This document shows, one piece after another, positions 56,478 through 63,847 of a stretch of DNA of 64,000 nt. Location: assembly GCA_017449675.1 (NCBI GenBank), contig JAFTFG010000003.1, positions 31,535 through 95,534 on the forward strand, in the 5' to 3' direction. Source of the stretch: Prevotella sp. (GTDB lineage Bacteria > Bacteroidota > Bacteroidia > Bacteroidales > Bacteroidaceae). The translations under genes and the position numbers were made by a program. Position 1 is the first letter of the stretch. Every line of letters starts with the position of its first letter. The notes beneath the pieces were generated by a model. The model had not been told where the DNA came from and did not search any database. It saw only the letters and a list, made by a program, of their open reading frames with translations.

Positions 56478-57206
56478 CTAATCCCATAACTGATTCAATA
56501 CTGCCAGGCTTCTCATCTCCGGGAAGTCTGGCAGGTGTTGTTTGTAATAGTGCAACAACACCTCCATGATACGATGACGATCCTGACGTGAGAGTTGGAA
56601 AAGATGCATCGTAGGGAAATCCATACGCATCAGCAGACGGACAAGACGGGCCTCCGCAGGTTGGAGAAAGTCAGGATGCAACGGGGCCATCCGACAGAAC
56701 CGCCCTTCTCGTAAGTCGAACATGAGAGACGTGCTTTCTTCCTCCTCCAAATTAGGATAGAAACCCAGGAACAGCGAGAGGCGCATCAGGAACGTCAGAT
56801 GGAAATTGGCATATCCTGCCTTGGCAGCATCCAACCACTGAAAAGAGTCGGCAATATAGTCGAACAATGGCTCGTTACGCTGCTCAGAACGCAGGGCATG
56901 ATAGAGAAACTCTGCCGTAAACAGGGAGATAGCCAACTTCTCGGGAGAGGAGGGTATAGAGACATAGGGAGACAGTAGTCGGACATCCGAGAGTTTTTGC
57001 AACTGGACTCGCGGACGCAGGTCACTCTCGATCTCCAACAGCATCATCGGCTGGAAATACTGCTTTTTAAGTCGTCCCTTGGCAGACTTGGAGACACTCA
57101 CGATGAAGGCAAGTCTACCTGCCTCCCTGGTGAACATATCCACGATGATTTTCGACTCACCATATTTCAACGTATGCAGTACTATGGCCGCTGTTTTCTC
57201 TAACAT
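56478..57206 (-). CDS. recO: DNA repair protein RecO
   Basis: 242 aa from the ATG at 57206 (MLEKTAAIVLHTLKYGESK), the normal start of the family with the OB-fold N-terminus; a longer upstream frame uses a non-ATG start in sequence overlapping the AT-rich promoter area and is not preferred. Further blocks: YVSIPSSPEKLAISLFTAEFL, RLSLFLGFYPNL. RecO works with RecR and RecF to load RecA on SSB-coated gapped DNA. Convergent with ftsZ. Confidence 0.92.
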   Translation of the reverse strand: MLEKTAAIVLHTLKYGESKIIVDMFTREAGRLAFIVSVSKSAKGRLKKQYFQPMMLLEIESDLRPRVQLQKLSDVRLLSPYVSIPSSPEKLAISLFTAEFLYHALRSEQRNEPLFDYIADSFQWLDAAKAGYANFHLTFLMRLSLFLGFYPNLEEEESTSLMFDLREGRFCRMAPLHPDFLQPAEARLVRLLMRMDFPTMHLFQLSRQDRHRIMEVLLHYYKQHLPDFPEMRSLAVLNQLWD

Positions 57207-57260
57207 TGGTGCGAATTTACACAAAAAAAGTGGAAAAAACGCATTTTTCCCAAAGAAAAT

Positions 57261-57291
57261 TTTGTGGGACAAAATAATTGATGTAACTTTG
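57261..57291 (+). promoter_or_regulatory. Promoter of tRNA-Glu/rpsT (TTTG-N19-TAACTTTG)
   Basis: TTTG at 57261-57264 and TAACTTTG at 57284-57291 with a 19-bp gap, an excellent match to the Bacteroidota promoter. The tRNA begins 20 bp further on. Confidence 0.8.
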
Positions 57292-57311
57292 CACCCGCTA
57301 AAAAAGGCGAT

Positions 57312-57383
57312 GGTCCCTTCGTCTATCGGTTAGGACGAGAGATTTTCATTCTCTAAAGAGGAGTTCGACTCTCCTAGGGACTA
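57312..57383 (+). tRNA. tRNA-Glu (anticodon TTC)
   Basis: 72 nt without encoded CCA. Acceptor stem GGTCCCT pairs with AGGGACT (one G-T) with discriminator A. D-arm GTCTATCGGTTAGGAC, anticodon stem AGAGA/TCTCT enclosing the loop TTTTCAT (anticodon TTC), and a T-arm with GAGTTCGACTC. All four arms fold, so the identity is secure. Confidence 0.96.
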
Positions 57384-57390
57384 CATTAAA

Positions 57391-57452
57391 TCCGCCATCT
57401 GCACAGCCAAGTGCTACTCGCAGGAGGAACGGTGGCGGAGGGTTCACAACCC
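57391..57452 (+). promoter_or_regulatory. Structured leader between tRNA-Glu and rpsT
   Basis: In the 138-nt spacer TCCGCCA (57391-57397) pairs with TGGCGGA (57433-57439), and GGGTT (57440-57444) pairs with AACCC (57448-57452). The stretch is GC-rich compared with the AT-rich 40 nt that follow up to the rpsT ATG. A ribosomal-protein leader that S20 could bind for autoregulation is possible, as is a processing spacer of the tRNA transcript. Confidence 0.4.
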
Positions 57453-57521
57453 GCCCAGGGCAGTCCTGAGAGACGCAAGACCCATAAGCTTTATATTAAT
57501 CATCAAAATTAAAAGAAAAAA

Positions 57522-57773
57522 ATGGCAAATCACAAGTCATCCCTGAAGAGAATTCGTCAGGACAAGAAAAAAGCCGAGCACAACCACTATTACGCCAAAA
57601 CCATGCGTAATGCTGTTCGCAAGTTACGTGCAATGACTAACAAGGAAGAGGCTGAGAAACTCTATCCCAGTGTTCAGAAGATGTTGGACAAGTTGACCAA
57701 GACCAATATCATCCACAAGAACAAGGCTGCCAATATCAAGTCAAGCCTGAGTCAGCACATCAACAAACTTTAA
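57522..57773 (+). CDS. rpsT: 30S ribosomal protein S20
   Basis: 83 aa, strongly basic, all-helical S20 ([59 protein letters not shown]). It binds the 5' domain of 16S rRNA. Preceded by a tRNA-Glu that probably shares its transcript, and followed by a clear intrinsic terminator. Confidence 0.97.
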   Translation: MANHKSSLKRIRQDKKKAEHNHYYAKTMRNAVRKLRAMTNKEEAEKLYPSVQKMLDKLTKTNIIHKNKAANIKSSLSQHINKL

Positions 57774-57795
57774 AATAGTCAAAAAGCATAAAAAG

Positions 57796-57829
57796 GTCAG
57801 ATAAACTTTGTTTATCTGGCTTTTTTTTT
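57796..57829 (+). terminator. Intrinsic terminator after rpsT
   Basis: CAGATAAAC (57798-57806) and GTTTATCTG (57810-57818) form a perfect 9-bp stem, extended by a G-T and a G-C pair to 11, with a TTT loop, followed by nine T. It ends the tRNA-Glu/rpsT transcript just before the gyrB promoter. Confidence 0.9.
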
Positions 57830-57830
57830 G

Positions 57831-57838
57831 TACTTTTG
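57831..57838 (+). promoter_or_regulatory. -7 box (TACTTTTG) for gyrB
   Basis: TACTTTTG begins 1 bp after the T-run of the rpsT terminator; the gyrB ATG is 26 bp downstream of it. The -33 place lies inside the terminator hairpin. Confidence 0.6.
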
Positions 57839-57864
57839 CAACCATATAAGGACTATTTTAAACA

Positions 57865-59835
57865 ATGGCAGAAGAACTGAACAAAGAAAACAATTATTCC
57901 GCGAGTAACATCCAAGTACTCGAGGGACTGGAAGCAGTGCGTAAACGCCCCGCTATGTATATCGGTGACATCAGTGAGAAGGGCTTGCATCATTTGGTCA
58001 ACGAGACCGTTGATAACTCTATCGACGAGGCGATGGCCGGTTACTGTACTCATATCGAGGTAACCATCAACGAGGACAATTCCATCACAGTATTAGATAA
58101 TGGTCGTGGTATCCCTGTCGACGAGCATGAGAAGATGCACAAGTCGGCCCTGGAGGTCGTCATGACCGTGCTCCATGCCGGCGGTAAGTTCGACAAGGGC
58201 TCCTATAAAGTATCCGGCGGTCTGCACGGTGTGGGTGTCAGTTGTGTCAACGCACTCTCCACCCATATGCTGTCACAGGTATTCCGCAACGGACATATCT
58301 ACCAACAGGAATACGAGAAGGGAAAACCGCTCTACGACGTGAAGATCGTGGGTGATACCGACAAGACAGGTACCCGTCAGCAGTTCTGGCCCGACGGCAG
58401 TATCTTCACGACGACCGAATACAAATACGACATCATCGCCCGCCGTATGCGTGAACTGGCCTACCTGAACGCAGGTATCACCATCACACTGCGTGATATG
58501 CGCCCTGATGAGGAAGGCAAACTGAAAGAGGAGGTCTTCCATGCCAAGGACGGTCTGAAAGAGTTCGTGCGCTATGTCGACCGCCATCGTACCCACCTCT
58601 TCGACGATGTCATCTATCTGAAGACGGAGAAGCAGGGAGTACCCATTGAGGTCGCTGTGATGTACAATACCGACTATACGGAGAATATCCACTCCTACGT
58701 CAATAATATCAACACCATCGAGGGTGGTACCCATCTGGTGGGTTTCCGTATGGCACTCACCCGTACGCTGAAGAAATACGCTGATGCCGATCCCCAGATC
58801 TCCAAGCAGATCGAGAAGGCAAAGATTGAGATTGCCGGTGAGGACTTCCGTGAGGGTCTCTCCGCCGTCATCTCCATCAAGGTGGCAGAACCGCAGTTCG
58901 AGGGACAGACCAAGACGAAACTGGGTAACTCCGAGGTCGCCGGTGCCGTACAGCAGGCTGTCGGCGAGGCACTGAGCAACTATCTGGAGGAGCACCCGAA
59001 AGAGGCGAGACTCATCTGCGACAAGGTAGTACTTGCCGCTACCGCCCGTATCGCTGCCCGTAAGGCCCGTGAGAGCGTACAGCGCAAGAACCCGATGACG
59101 GGCGGCGGTCTGCCTGGTAAACTCGCCGACTGCTCTAATAAAGACCCAAAAGACTGTGAGATCTTCCTCGTAGAGGGTGACTCCGCAGGTGGCTCCGCCA
59201 AACAGGGCCGTGACCGTCACTTCCAGGCTATCCTCCCCTTGCGCGGTAAGATCCTGAACGTGGAGAAGGTACAGTGGCACCGTGTCTTCGAGGCCGAGTC
59301 GGTGATGAATATCATCCAGTCGATCGGCGTACGCTTTGGGGTTGAGGGCGAAGGCGACCGTGAGGCGAACATCGAGAAACTGCGCTATGACAAGATCATC
59401 ATCATGACCGACGCCGATGTCGATGGCTCTCACATCGACACCCTCATCATGACACTCTTCTATCGCTTCATGCCACAGGTCATCCAGGGTGGCCACCTCT
59501 ATATCGCCACACCACCGCTCTATAAGTGCACGTATAAGAAATTCTCAGAATACTGCTATACGGAGCAGCAGCGTCAGGCTTTCATCGACAAGTATGTGGA
59601 TGGCCGTGACGATGATAAAGCACTGCACACCCAGCGTTACAAAGGTCTTGGTGAGATGAACCCGGAACAACTCTGGGAGACCACCATGAACCCGGAGAAC
59701 CGTCTGCTGAAGCAGGTGACCATCGAGAATGCCGCAGAGGCCGACGAAATCTTCTCTATGCTGATGGGCGATGACGTAGAGCCGCGCCGTGAGTTCATCG
59801 AGAAGAATGCCACTTATGCGAATATCGACGCATAG
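57865..59835 (+). CDS. gyrB: DNA gyrase subunit B
   Basis: 656 aa, as usual for Bacteroidota GyrB without the proteobacterial insert. GHKL ATPase: RKRPAMYIGD, ETVDNSIDEAMAGYC, VLDNGRGIPVD, GLHGVGVSCVNALS. Toprim: FLVEGDSAGGSAKQGRDR, LPLRGKILNVEK and IMTDADVDGSHIDTL. The end reads GDDVEPRREFIEKNA, typical of GyrB rather than ParE. With GyrA it introduces negative supercoils. It has its own promoter after the rpsT terminator. No dnaA, dnaN or recF is nearby, so this is not a typical origin neighbourhood. Confidence 0.96.
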   Translation: MAEELNKENNYSASNIQVLEGLEAVRKRPAMYIGDISEKGLHHLVNETVDNSIDEAMAGYCTHIEVTINEDNSITVLDNGRGIPVDEHEKMHKSALEVVMTVLHAGGKFDKGSYKVSGGLHGVGVSCVNALSTHMLSQVFRNGHIYQQEYEKGKPLYDVKIVGDTDKTGTRQQFWPDGSIFTTTEYKYDIIARRMRELAYLNAGITITLRDMRPDEEGKLKEEVFHAKDGLKEFVRYVDRHRTHLFDDVIYLKTEKQGVPIEVAVMYNTDYTENIHSYVNNINTIEGGTHLVGFRMALTRTLKKYADADPQISKQIEKAKIEIAGEDFREGLSAVISIKVAEPQFEGQTKTKLGNSEVAGAVQQAVGEALSNYLEEHPKEARLICDKVVLAATARIAARKARESVQRKNPMTGGGLPGKLADCSNKDPKDCEIFLVEGDSAGGSAKQGRDRHFQAILPLRGKILNVEKVQWHRVFEAESVMNIIQSIGVRFGVEGEGDREANIEKLRYDKIIIMTDADVDGSHIDTLIMTLFYRFMPQVIQGGHLYIATPPLYKCTYKKFSEYCYTEQQRQAFIDKYVDGRDDDKALHTQRYKGLGEMNPEQLWETTMNPENRLLKQVTIENAAEADEIFSMLMGDDVEPRREFIEKNATYANIDA

Positions 59836-59945
59836 ACAGTCTATCTGACCTTTTTTTGCCGTGATCACTCCAGGTATTGGAATGAGTTGTCTTAGATATA
59901 GGTACGTTTGAAAGGGATGGCACTTTAAGGTTGTAAACAGATAGT

Positions 59946-60308
59946 GGAACAATTTGTTCCCCCGTACGGAACAACTTATCCCCCGGTACGGAACAAAGTG
60001 TTCCCCATAGGGGAACAACCCGGGAGGCGGCACCTCCAGCCCTCGAAGGCGGCACCTCCAAGGGCCGAACCCTGTGGCTTCGAGCGGGAAGTCGAGATAT
60101 CGCAGGTCGTTATATCGTTATCTCGAGATATCGCAGGTCGTTATATCGTTATCTCGATATATCGAAATATCGATTTTTTAGCCCTTTTGCCCCCATTTTA
60201 GCCCCTTATCCTACAATCTGCAACCCATCTGCAACACGTAAACGCCTGACTTTCAAGAAGTGTTGCAGAATGGCAGATGTTGCAGAGGATTAAAAATCTG
60301 TAGTAGGC
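59946..60308 (-). repeat. Dispersed intergenic element, copy B (inverted relative to copy A)
   Basis: Read on the minus strand it repeats the part order of 27652-27990: CCTACTACAG, TTTTAATCCTCTGCAACAT, a 10-bp stem TCTGCAACAC/GTGTTGCAGA (plus-strand arms 60228-60237 and 60260-60269, 22-nt loop), then GGTGCCGCC units of 22 bp (60026-60047, 60048-60069), then GGAACAA units of 22 bp (59946, 59968, 59990). Between stem and units lies an extra octamer stretch (60092-60173) that copy A lacks. It fills most of the 616-bp gap between gyrB and the regulator; 59836-59945 shows nothing recognisable. Confidence 0.8.
60092..60173. repeat. Octamer-type CGA repeats inside element copy B (31-bp tandem duplication)
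   Basis: On the minus strand the stretch reads as units starting with CGA, of 8 bp with an occasional 7: CGATATTT, CGATATAT, CGAGATAA, CGATATAA, CGACCTG, CGATATCT, then again CGAGATAA, CGATATAA, CGACCTG, CGATATCT. The last four units are thus a perfect 31-bp tandem duplication. The unit CGAGATAA and the unit CGATATAT are also the building blocks of the array at 32709-32804. Confidence 0.8.
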
Positions 60309-60337
60309 GTGTAGTGTACTGAATAAGTGGGGATAAA

Positions 60338-60445
60338 TTTGTTTTTTCTCATTCTATTTTCGTATCTTTGGCTCCGCCGAACTGACTCGGCACTCGAAAG
60401 AACTCAAATAAATTTGGTTCTTTACTCGTTTTTTTCGTAACTTTG
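60338..60445 (+). promoter_or_regulatory. Two duplicated promoters (P1, P2) with hairpin over P2 -33
   Basis: P1 has TTTG 60338-60341 and TATCTTTG 60363-60370. P2 has TTTG 60413-60416 and TAACTTTG 60438-60445. Both have a 21-bp gap and the same ATAAATTTG start, so one looks like a copy of the other, 75 bp apart. An inverted repeat AAAGAAC (60397-60403) / GTTCTTT (60417-60423), with inner CAAAT/ATTTG, covers the -33 box of P2. P2 lies 6 bp before the regulator's ATG at 60452. Confidence 0.65.
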
Positions 60446-60451
60446 CAATCG

Positions 60452-62197
60452 ATGAAGCGACTGTTGTACATACTGATAATCCTATTCCTTCAACTCTCAT
60501 GCTCTGTGGATCATGAGGCAGAACGGTTCCTTTCTAATGTTGGCGAACTGATAGAAGATGGCTATCCTGATTCTGCAATGTTGTTGTTAGATGAGGTTCA
60601 AAAGGAGGATTTGTCGAAGAAATATAGGATGAAGTATGAACTGCTGAGGACACAGGCAATGAATAAGGCCTATGTGCCATTAGATTCCATTACAGTTATG
60701 GATACTGTCCTGGAGTATTACGAGTTACATGGCAACCAAGAAGATATAATGATGGCAAACTATATGGCAGGGTGCGTCCAAAGAGATCGAGGAAACTCCC
60801 CCGTTGCCTTGAAATATTATAGGAAAGCCATAGAATTTGCAGATACAACAAATTTGAAAGATATACGGACATTAAGCCGTATTTATGGACAGATATCATC
60901 ACTGTTTAACGAGCAGAGATCTCCCCAACTGGATATAGAGGCAGAAAGGATGGCTTATTATTGGGCTTTAAAGGCTAGAGATACCATCGCTGCAATCAAT
61001 TATTATGCTTATATGGCCAGTCCTTATCACATGATGGACAAGATGGATTCTGCGCTTCTGATAAACCAGACCGCAGTAAATGATTACATAAAAATAGGAC
61101 GCAAAGATCTGGCAGCCGGTATTCTGCCTATTTCAATAGATATTTATATTCGGCAGAAAAGGTATGAAGAGGCCAAAAGAGCAATGACCATATTTGAACA
61201 AGAGTCAGGATTGTTTAAAGATGGAGATATCTCTCAAGGACATGAATTCTACTATTACTATAAAGGCGTATACTATGAGGGACTGGGGTACAACGATTCT
61301 GCATTACATTACTACAGACAATTGACCCATTTCCCCAAGATGGAGAATTTGCAGGCAGCCTATGAGGGATTAGCAAGAGTCTATAGGGCAATAGGAGTAG
61401 CAGACTCTGTCATGAAATATGCATTTCTATTTGCTCAAGCCAATGACTCTGTAAGCCTGAAAAGTTCTTCACAAGAGATTGTCAAAATGCAGGCACTGTA
61501 TGACTACAGTGAAAATCAACGCCTTGCGGCTATAAAGGCAAAAGAGGCCGAGCATTTGAGACAAACGCTTTACCTTATTATAATAATAGCGGGCTTTGCC
61601 ATATATCTCCTTTTCTTGTATTTCAAACGTCAGAAAGAGAAAAAGATGAAAAAGATTGTGGCTATCAACACCCAATACTCAGAAGTCCTTTCCCACTATA
61701 ACAAGTTAAAGGATGAGATGGGCCTGCTGAAAAGCGGCTTTGATCTTTTTCAAGAAGAAAAGGAGAAAGAAATGGCACACCTACAAAAAGTATTGACTTT
61801 CTATCAAAACGACAATACCAGCCCAGATGCGTGGGATGTAGAGCAGGCCTTATTGGACAGTAATATTGTAAACCATCTCCATCAACTGGCAAGTAGAGGT
61901 CGTAAAGCCTCCAATGCTGAATGGGAAGACCTAAGGCAGGTAATTGAAAATCATCTTCCGGACTTCTATCAACAGATTACGCATCCTGCAAATATAACTG
62001 ACAAAGAGGTTTTTGTATGTATTCTGAGTAAACTGAGATTTATACCTTCTGAAATGGCTGTCTTATTAGACTTGTCCTCCCAACGAATTACAAATATCCG
62101 TGGAAATATCAATTTGAAGTTATTTAAGGCAAAAGGTGCTCAAACGCTAGATGACAATCTTCGTAAGATTAAAGAAAACCACAAAAAAGAGATGTAA
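60452..62197 (+). CDS. Membrane-anchored TPR lipoprotein regulator with C-terminal HTH
   Basis: 581 aa from the ATG at 60452. A lipoprotein-type or signal-anchor start (LLYILIILFLQLSCSVD, C17) is followed by TPR units over about residues 25-340 (VALKYYRKAIEFADTTN; SALHYYRQLTHFP), then a transmembrane helix near 372-392 (LYLIIIIAGFAIYLLFLYF). Next come a cytoplasmic coiled coil and a C-terminal region resembling a LuxR/GerE-type HTH (ITDKEVFVCILSKLRFIPSEMAVLLDLSSQRITNIR, partly cited as the HTH at about 520-560). Such one-component sensors are common in Bacteroidales: the TPR part senses outside, the HTH binds DNA. No kinase domain is seen. The near-leaderless P2 promoter precedes it. Likely regulator of the secreted genes downstream; inferred. 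Confidence 0.8.
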   Translation: MKRLLYILIILFLQLSCSVDHEAERFLSNVGELIEDGYPDSAMLLLDEVQKEDLSKKYRMKYELLRTQAMNKAYVPLDSITVMDTVLEYYELHGNQEDIMMANYMAGCVQRDRGNSPVALKYYRKAIEFADTTNLKDIRTLSRIYGQISSLFNEQRSPQLDIEAERMAYYWALKARDTIAAINYYAYMASPYHMMDKMDSALLINQTAVNDYIKIGRKDLAAGILPISIDIYIRQKRYEEAKRAMTIFEQESGLFKDGDISQGHEFYYYYKGVYYEGLGYNDSALHYYRQLTHFPKMENLQAAYEGLARVYRAIGVADSVMKYAFLFAQANDSVSLKSSSQEIVKMQALYDYSENQRLAAIKAKEAEHLRQTLYLIIIIAGFAIYLLFLYFKRQKEKKMKKIVAINTQYSEVLSHYNKLKDEMGLLKSGFDLFQEEKEKEMAHLQKVLTFYQNDNTSPDAWDVEQALLDSNIVNHLHQLASRGRKASNAEWEDLRQVIENHLPDFYQQITHPANITDKEVFVCILSKLRFIPSEMAVLLDLSSQRITNIRGNINLKLFKAKGAQTLDDNLRKIKENHKKEM

Positions 62198-62232
62198 ATT
62201 GACCTGTTGTGTAAAAAGTGTAATCATTTTAT

Positions 62233-62263
62233 TTTGTTAAGAAATGTATTGATAATAATTTTG
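62233..62263 (+). promoter_or_regulatory. Promoter of DUF3244 gene (TTTG-N19-TAATTTTG)
   Basis: TTTG at 62233-62236 and TAATTTTG at 62256-62263 with 19 bp between, a very good promoter; transcription would start near 62267, about 34 nt before the ATG. The -7 box forms the end of the left arm of the inverted repeat at 62247-62301. Confidence 0.7.
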
Positions 62264-62301
62264 CCACAAGATACTTAAAACAAACAAAATTATTATCAAT
62301 A
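62247..62301. repeat. Perfect 17-bp inverted repeat around the DUF3244 promoter
   Basis: TATTGATAATAATTTTG (62247-62263) is matched without mismatch by CAAAATTATTATCAATA (62285-62301), with a 21-bp centre. The left arm contains the plus-strand -7 box; the right arm contains the same box for the minus strand and ends on the A of the start codon. Confidence 0.9.
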
Positions 62302-62660
62302 TGAAAAAGTTTTATATTGTATTTTGCTTGCTTACATTCTCTCTTGTTTCTTATGCTATGAGAGACGGTTCTCCCATTGATTTGTCTACAGAAGTCATTG
62401 ACCCAGAACATGGACAAGGAATTAGGCCAATGGCACCAATGCAGCCGCCTACTATTTATTTGGAAGACTACACCCTTCTTTTTGGAAGCAATCATCCTGA
62501 ATATGTTGTTAATATCAAGGATGAGGATGATGATGTCGTCTTTTCAACCACTGTGTATTCTACCTTGACGCAAGTCGTATTACCATCAACCCTCTCTGGT
62601 GACTATGAGATAGAACTGCTCATGGGCAACTGGAGATTTACTGGCTGGATTAATTTATAA
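62301..62660 (+). CDS. Small exported DUF3244-type protein
   Basis: 119 aa with a signal peptide (MKKFYIVFCLLTFSLVSYA). The mature part of about 100 residues has the DUF3244 layout of Bacteroidales: a proline-rich start (RPMAPMQPPTIYLEDYTLLF), a beta-sandwich-like stretch with YVVNIKDEDDDVVFSTTV, and an end with SGDYEIELLMGNWRFTGWINL (cited up to 20). DUF3244 proteins are small Ig-like exported proteins of unknown role. The gene has its own promoter, inside a perfect inverted repeat, and follows the regulator by about 100 bp. Confidence 0.75.
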   Translation: MKKFYIVFCLLTFSLVSYAMRDGSPIDLSTEVIDPEHGQGIRPMAPMQPPTIYLEDYTLLFGSNHPEYVVNIKDEDDDVVFSTTVYSTLTQVVLPSTLSGDYEIELLMGNWRFTGWINL

Positions 62661-62698
62661 TATTTACCAAAGACTAATTTACATAAAAAACAAATCTT

Positions 62699-63712
62699 AT
62701 GAAAAAAGCAACAATTACATTTTTAACAATCTTGTCTTTCTTTGCTTCATCGTGTACTAAAGAAGGAATAACACTTGAAAATAACAAATTGACCAATTCT
62801 CTTTCACAGGGTTTTAACGATGAGTTGAGAGCCAATTTTTTAAGAAGTGGAGGTTCTAATTCTAAGAAAAACCATGTGGAACAAGCAGATGCCGCTGCCG
62901 CATTGGCTGCTGGCTTAGAAAAAGCGTATCAAACTGTATCAGATTGTGAACAAAAAGGAATGACATATTCTCAGATACAATCGCATATGAATTCAGATGA
63001 ATATAAACGAGAGTTTCAGATATATGTAAGTGCCGCATCACAAAGTGCATCAAAGAAAGTTGCAAAAAACACAGGAGATTGTGCAATAATTGAATGGCCT
63101 ACAACTTCAACTACATATCTTGATGCATATCGCTTTTTTAAAGATGAAGAGCAACATACTAAAGATTCTATAATGATGACATTTGATATTGATGAGATCG
63201 AAGACTTGGAACTTCCTACTAATAGTGAGGATATCCTGTCAATAGGAATGTACCATAATGGAATAATAAAAAAGAGTCTAATGCCAATGCACCCTGGTCC
63301 CAGAAAGAGTTTGTCATATCCAATTGACATCCCAGAACTAGATCCTGATTCGGAAATAGACAACCTATTTGGAGCAGAAGATTTTTCCACTCAATATTAT
63401 AACTTTGGAGATAATGTAGACGACAATCTCTCCATGTACACTATGGACTATTCTTCCTTGCTTGATAGCATACCATGTACCAACAATATATCAAAACAAA
63501 TTGGAATGCTATTTCTAGATGAAATCATGTATTGTAATTCATATAGTGATGTTCTTGACCTAACAAACACATATATCAATATAGTAGAATCAAACAATGT
63601 TTTGGAACTATACGAAAAAAGGGCATTGTACGCATGTTTTGTAGTTGCTACGTATAGTAGTTTATTATGGGAAGAGTTTATCTTTGATGGAGAAGTAATG
63701 CCAGAAGAATAG
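62699..63712 (+). CDS. Lipoprotein of unknown function, 337 aa
   Basis: A lipobox LSFFASSCTKEG (C19) follows a normal signal peptide; the lysine-acid pair after the cysteine is compatible with surface export. The mature part shows an Ala-rich helical stretch (EQADAAAALAAGLEKAYQTV), acidic segments (FDIDEIEDLELPTNSEDIL) and a hydrophobic C-terminal helix region (LYACFVVATYSSLLWEEFIF). No family is recognised. It is 38 bp after the DUF3244 gene and probably in the same transcript. AT-rich compared with the core genes. Confidence 0.75.
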   Translation: MKKATITFLTILSFFASSCTKEGITLENNKLTNSLSQGFNDELRANFLRSGGSNSKKNHVEQADAAAALAAGLEKAYQTVSDCEQKGMTYSQIQSHMNSDEYKREFQIYVSAASQSASKKVAKNTGDCAIIEWPTTSTTYLDAYRFFKDEEQHTKDSIMMTFDIDEIEDLELPTNSEDILSIGMYHNGIIKKSLMPMHPGPRKSLSYPIDIPELDPDSEIDNLFGAEDFSTQYYNFGDNVDDNLSMYTMDYSSLLDSIPCTNNISKQIGMLFLDEIMYCNSYSDVLDLTNTYINIVESNNVLELYEKRALYACFVVATYSSLLWEEFIFDGEVMPEE

Positions 63713-63751
63713 TTATCATGTAACAATAATATTTGTATATTGAGAAATCGG

Positions 63752-63780
63752 TAGGTTATCTGTTAAAAAAAGATAATCTA
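63752..63780 (+). terminator. Possible hairpin after the 337-aa lipoprotein gene
   Basis: TAGGTTATCT (63752-63761) pairs with AGATAATCTA (63771-63780), ten pairs with one G-U, loop GTTAAAAAA. The T-run expected of a terminator is missing, so it may be a weak terminator or an operator of the following gene. Confidence 0.4.
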
Positions 63781-63803
63781 CTTGTATAATTAAAAAAAAA
63801 TTA

Positions 63804-63811
63804 TATCTTCG
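63804..63811 (+). promoter_or_regulatory. -7-like box (TATCTTCG) before the last gene
   Basis: TATCTTCG differs from TAnnTTTG in one base and is followed by the ATG at 63848 after 36 bp. It would give the last gene its own transcript. Confidence 0.45.
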
Positions 63812-63847
63812 CAATATATAACATAGAATAATTAAAACTGAAAGAAG

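Noticed and set aside
58273-59496. 407-codon minus-strand frame opposite gyrB
   Set aside because: Shadow of gyrB codon usage; no promoter, no family features.
59836-59880. Terminator after gyrB
   Set aside because: ATAGAC-A-GTCTAT is followed by a T-run, but the one-base loop and overlap with the stop codon make a working hairpin unlikely.
57865-60308. Chromosome origin near gyrB with 22-bp iterons
   Set aside because: No dnaA, dnaN, recF or DnaA boxes were recognised, and the same element occurs at 27.7 kb far from replication genes.
60443-60451. TTG start at 60443 for the TPR/HTH regulator
   Set aside because: It lies inside the -7 box TAACTTTG, upstream of the expected transcript; the ATG at 60452 opens directly on the signal sequence.
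62264-62284. Classical invertible promoter
   Set aside because: The promoter box is in the arm and not between the arms, and the centre is only 21 bp, so inversion would not reverse the promoter. Kept as an inverted-repeat finding only.
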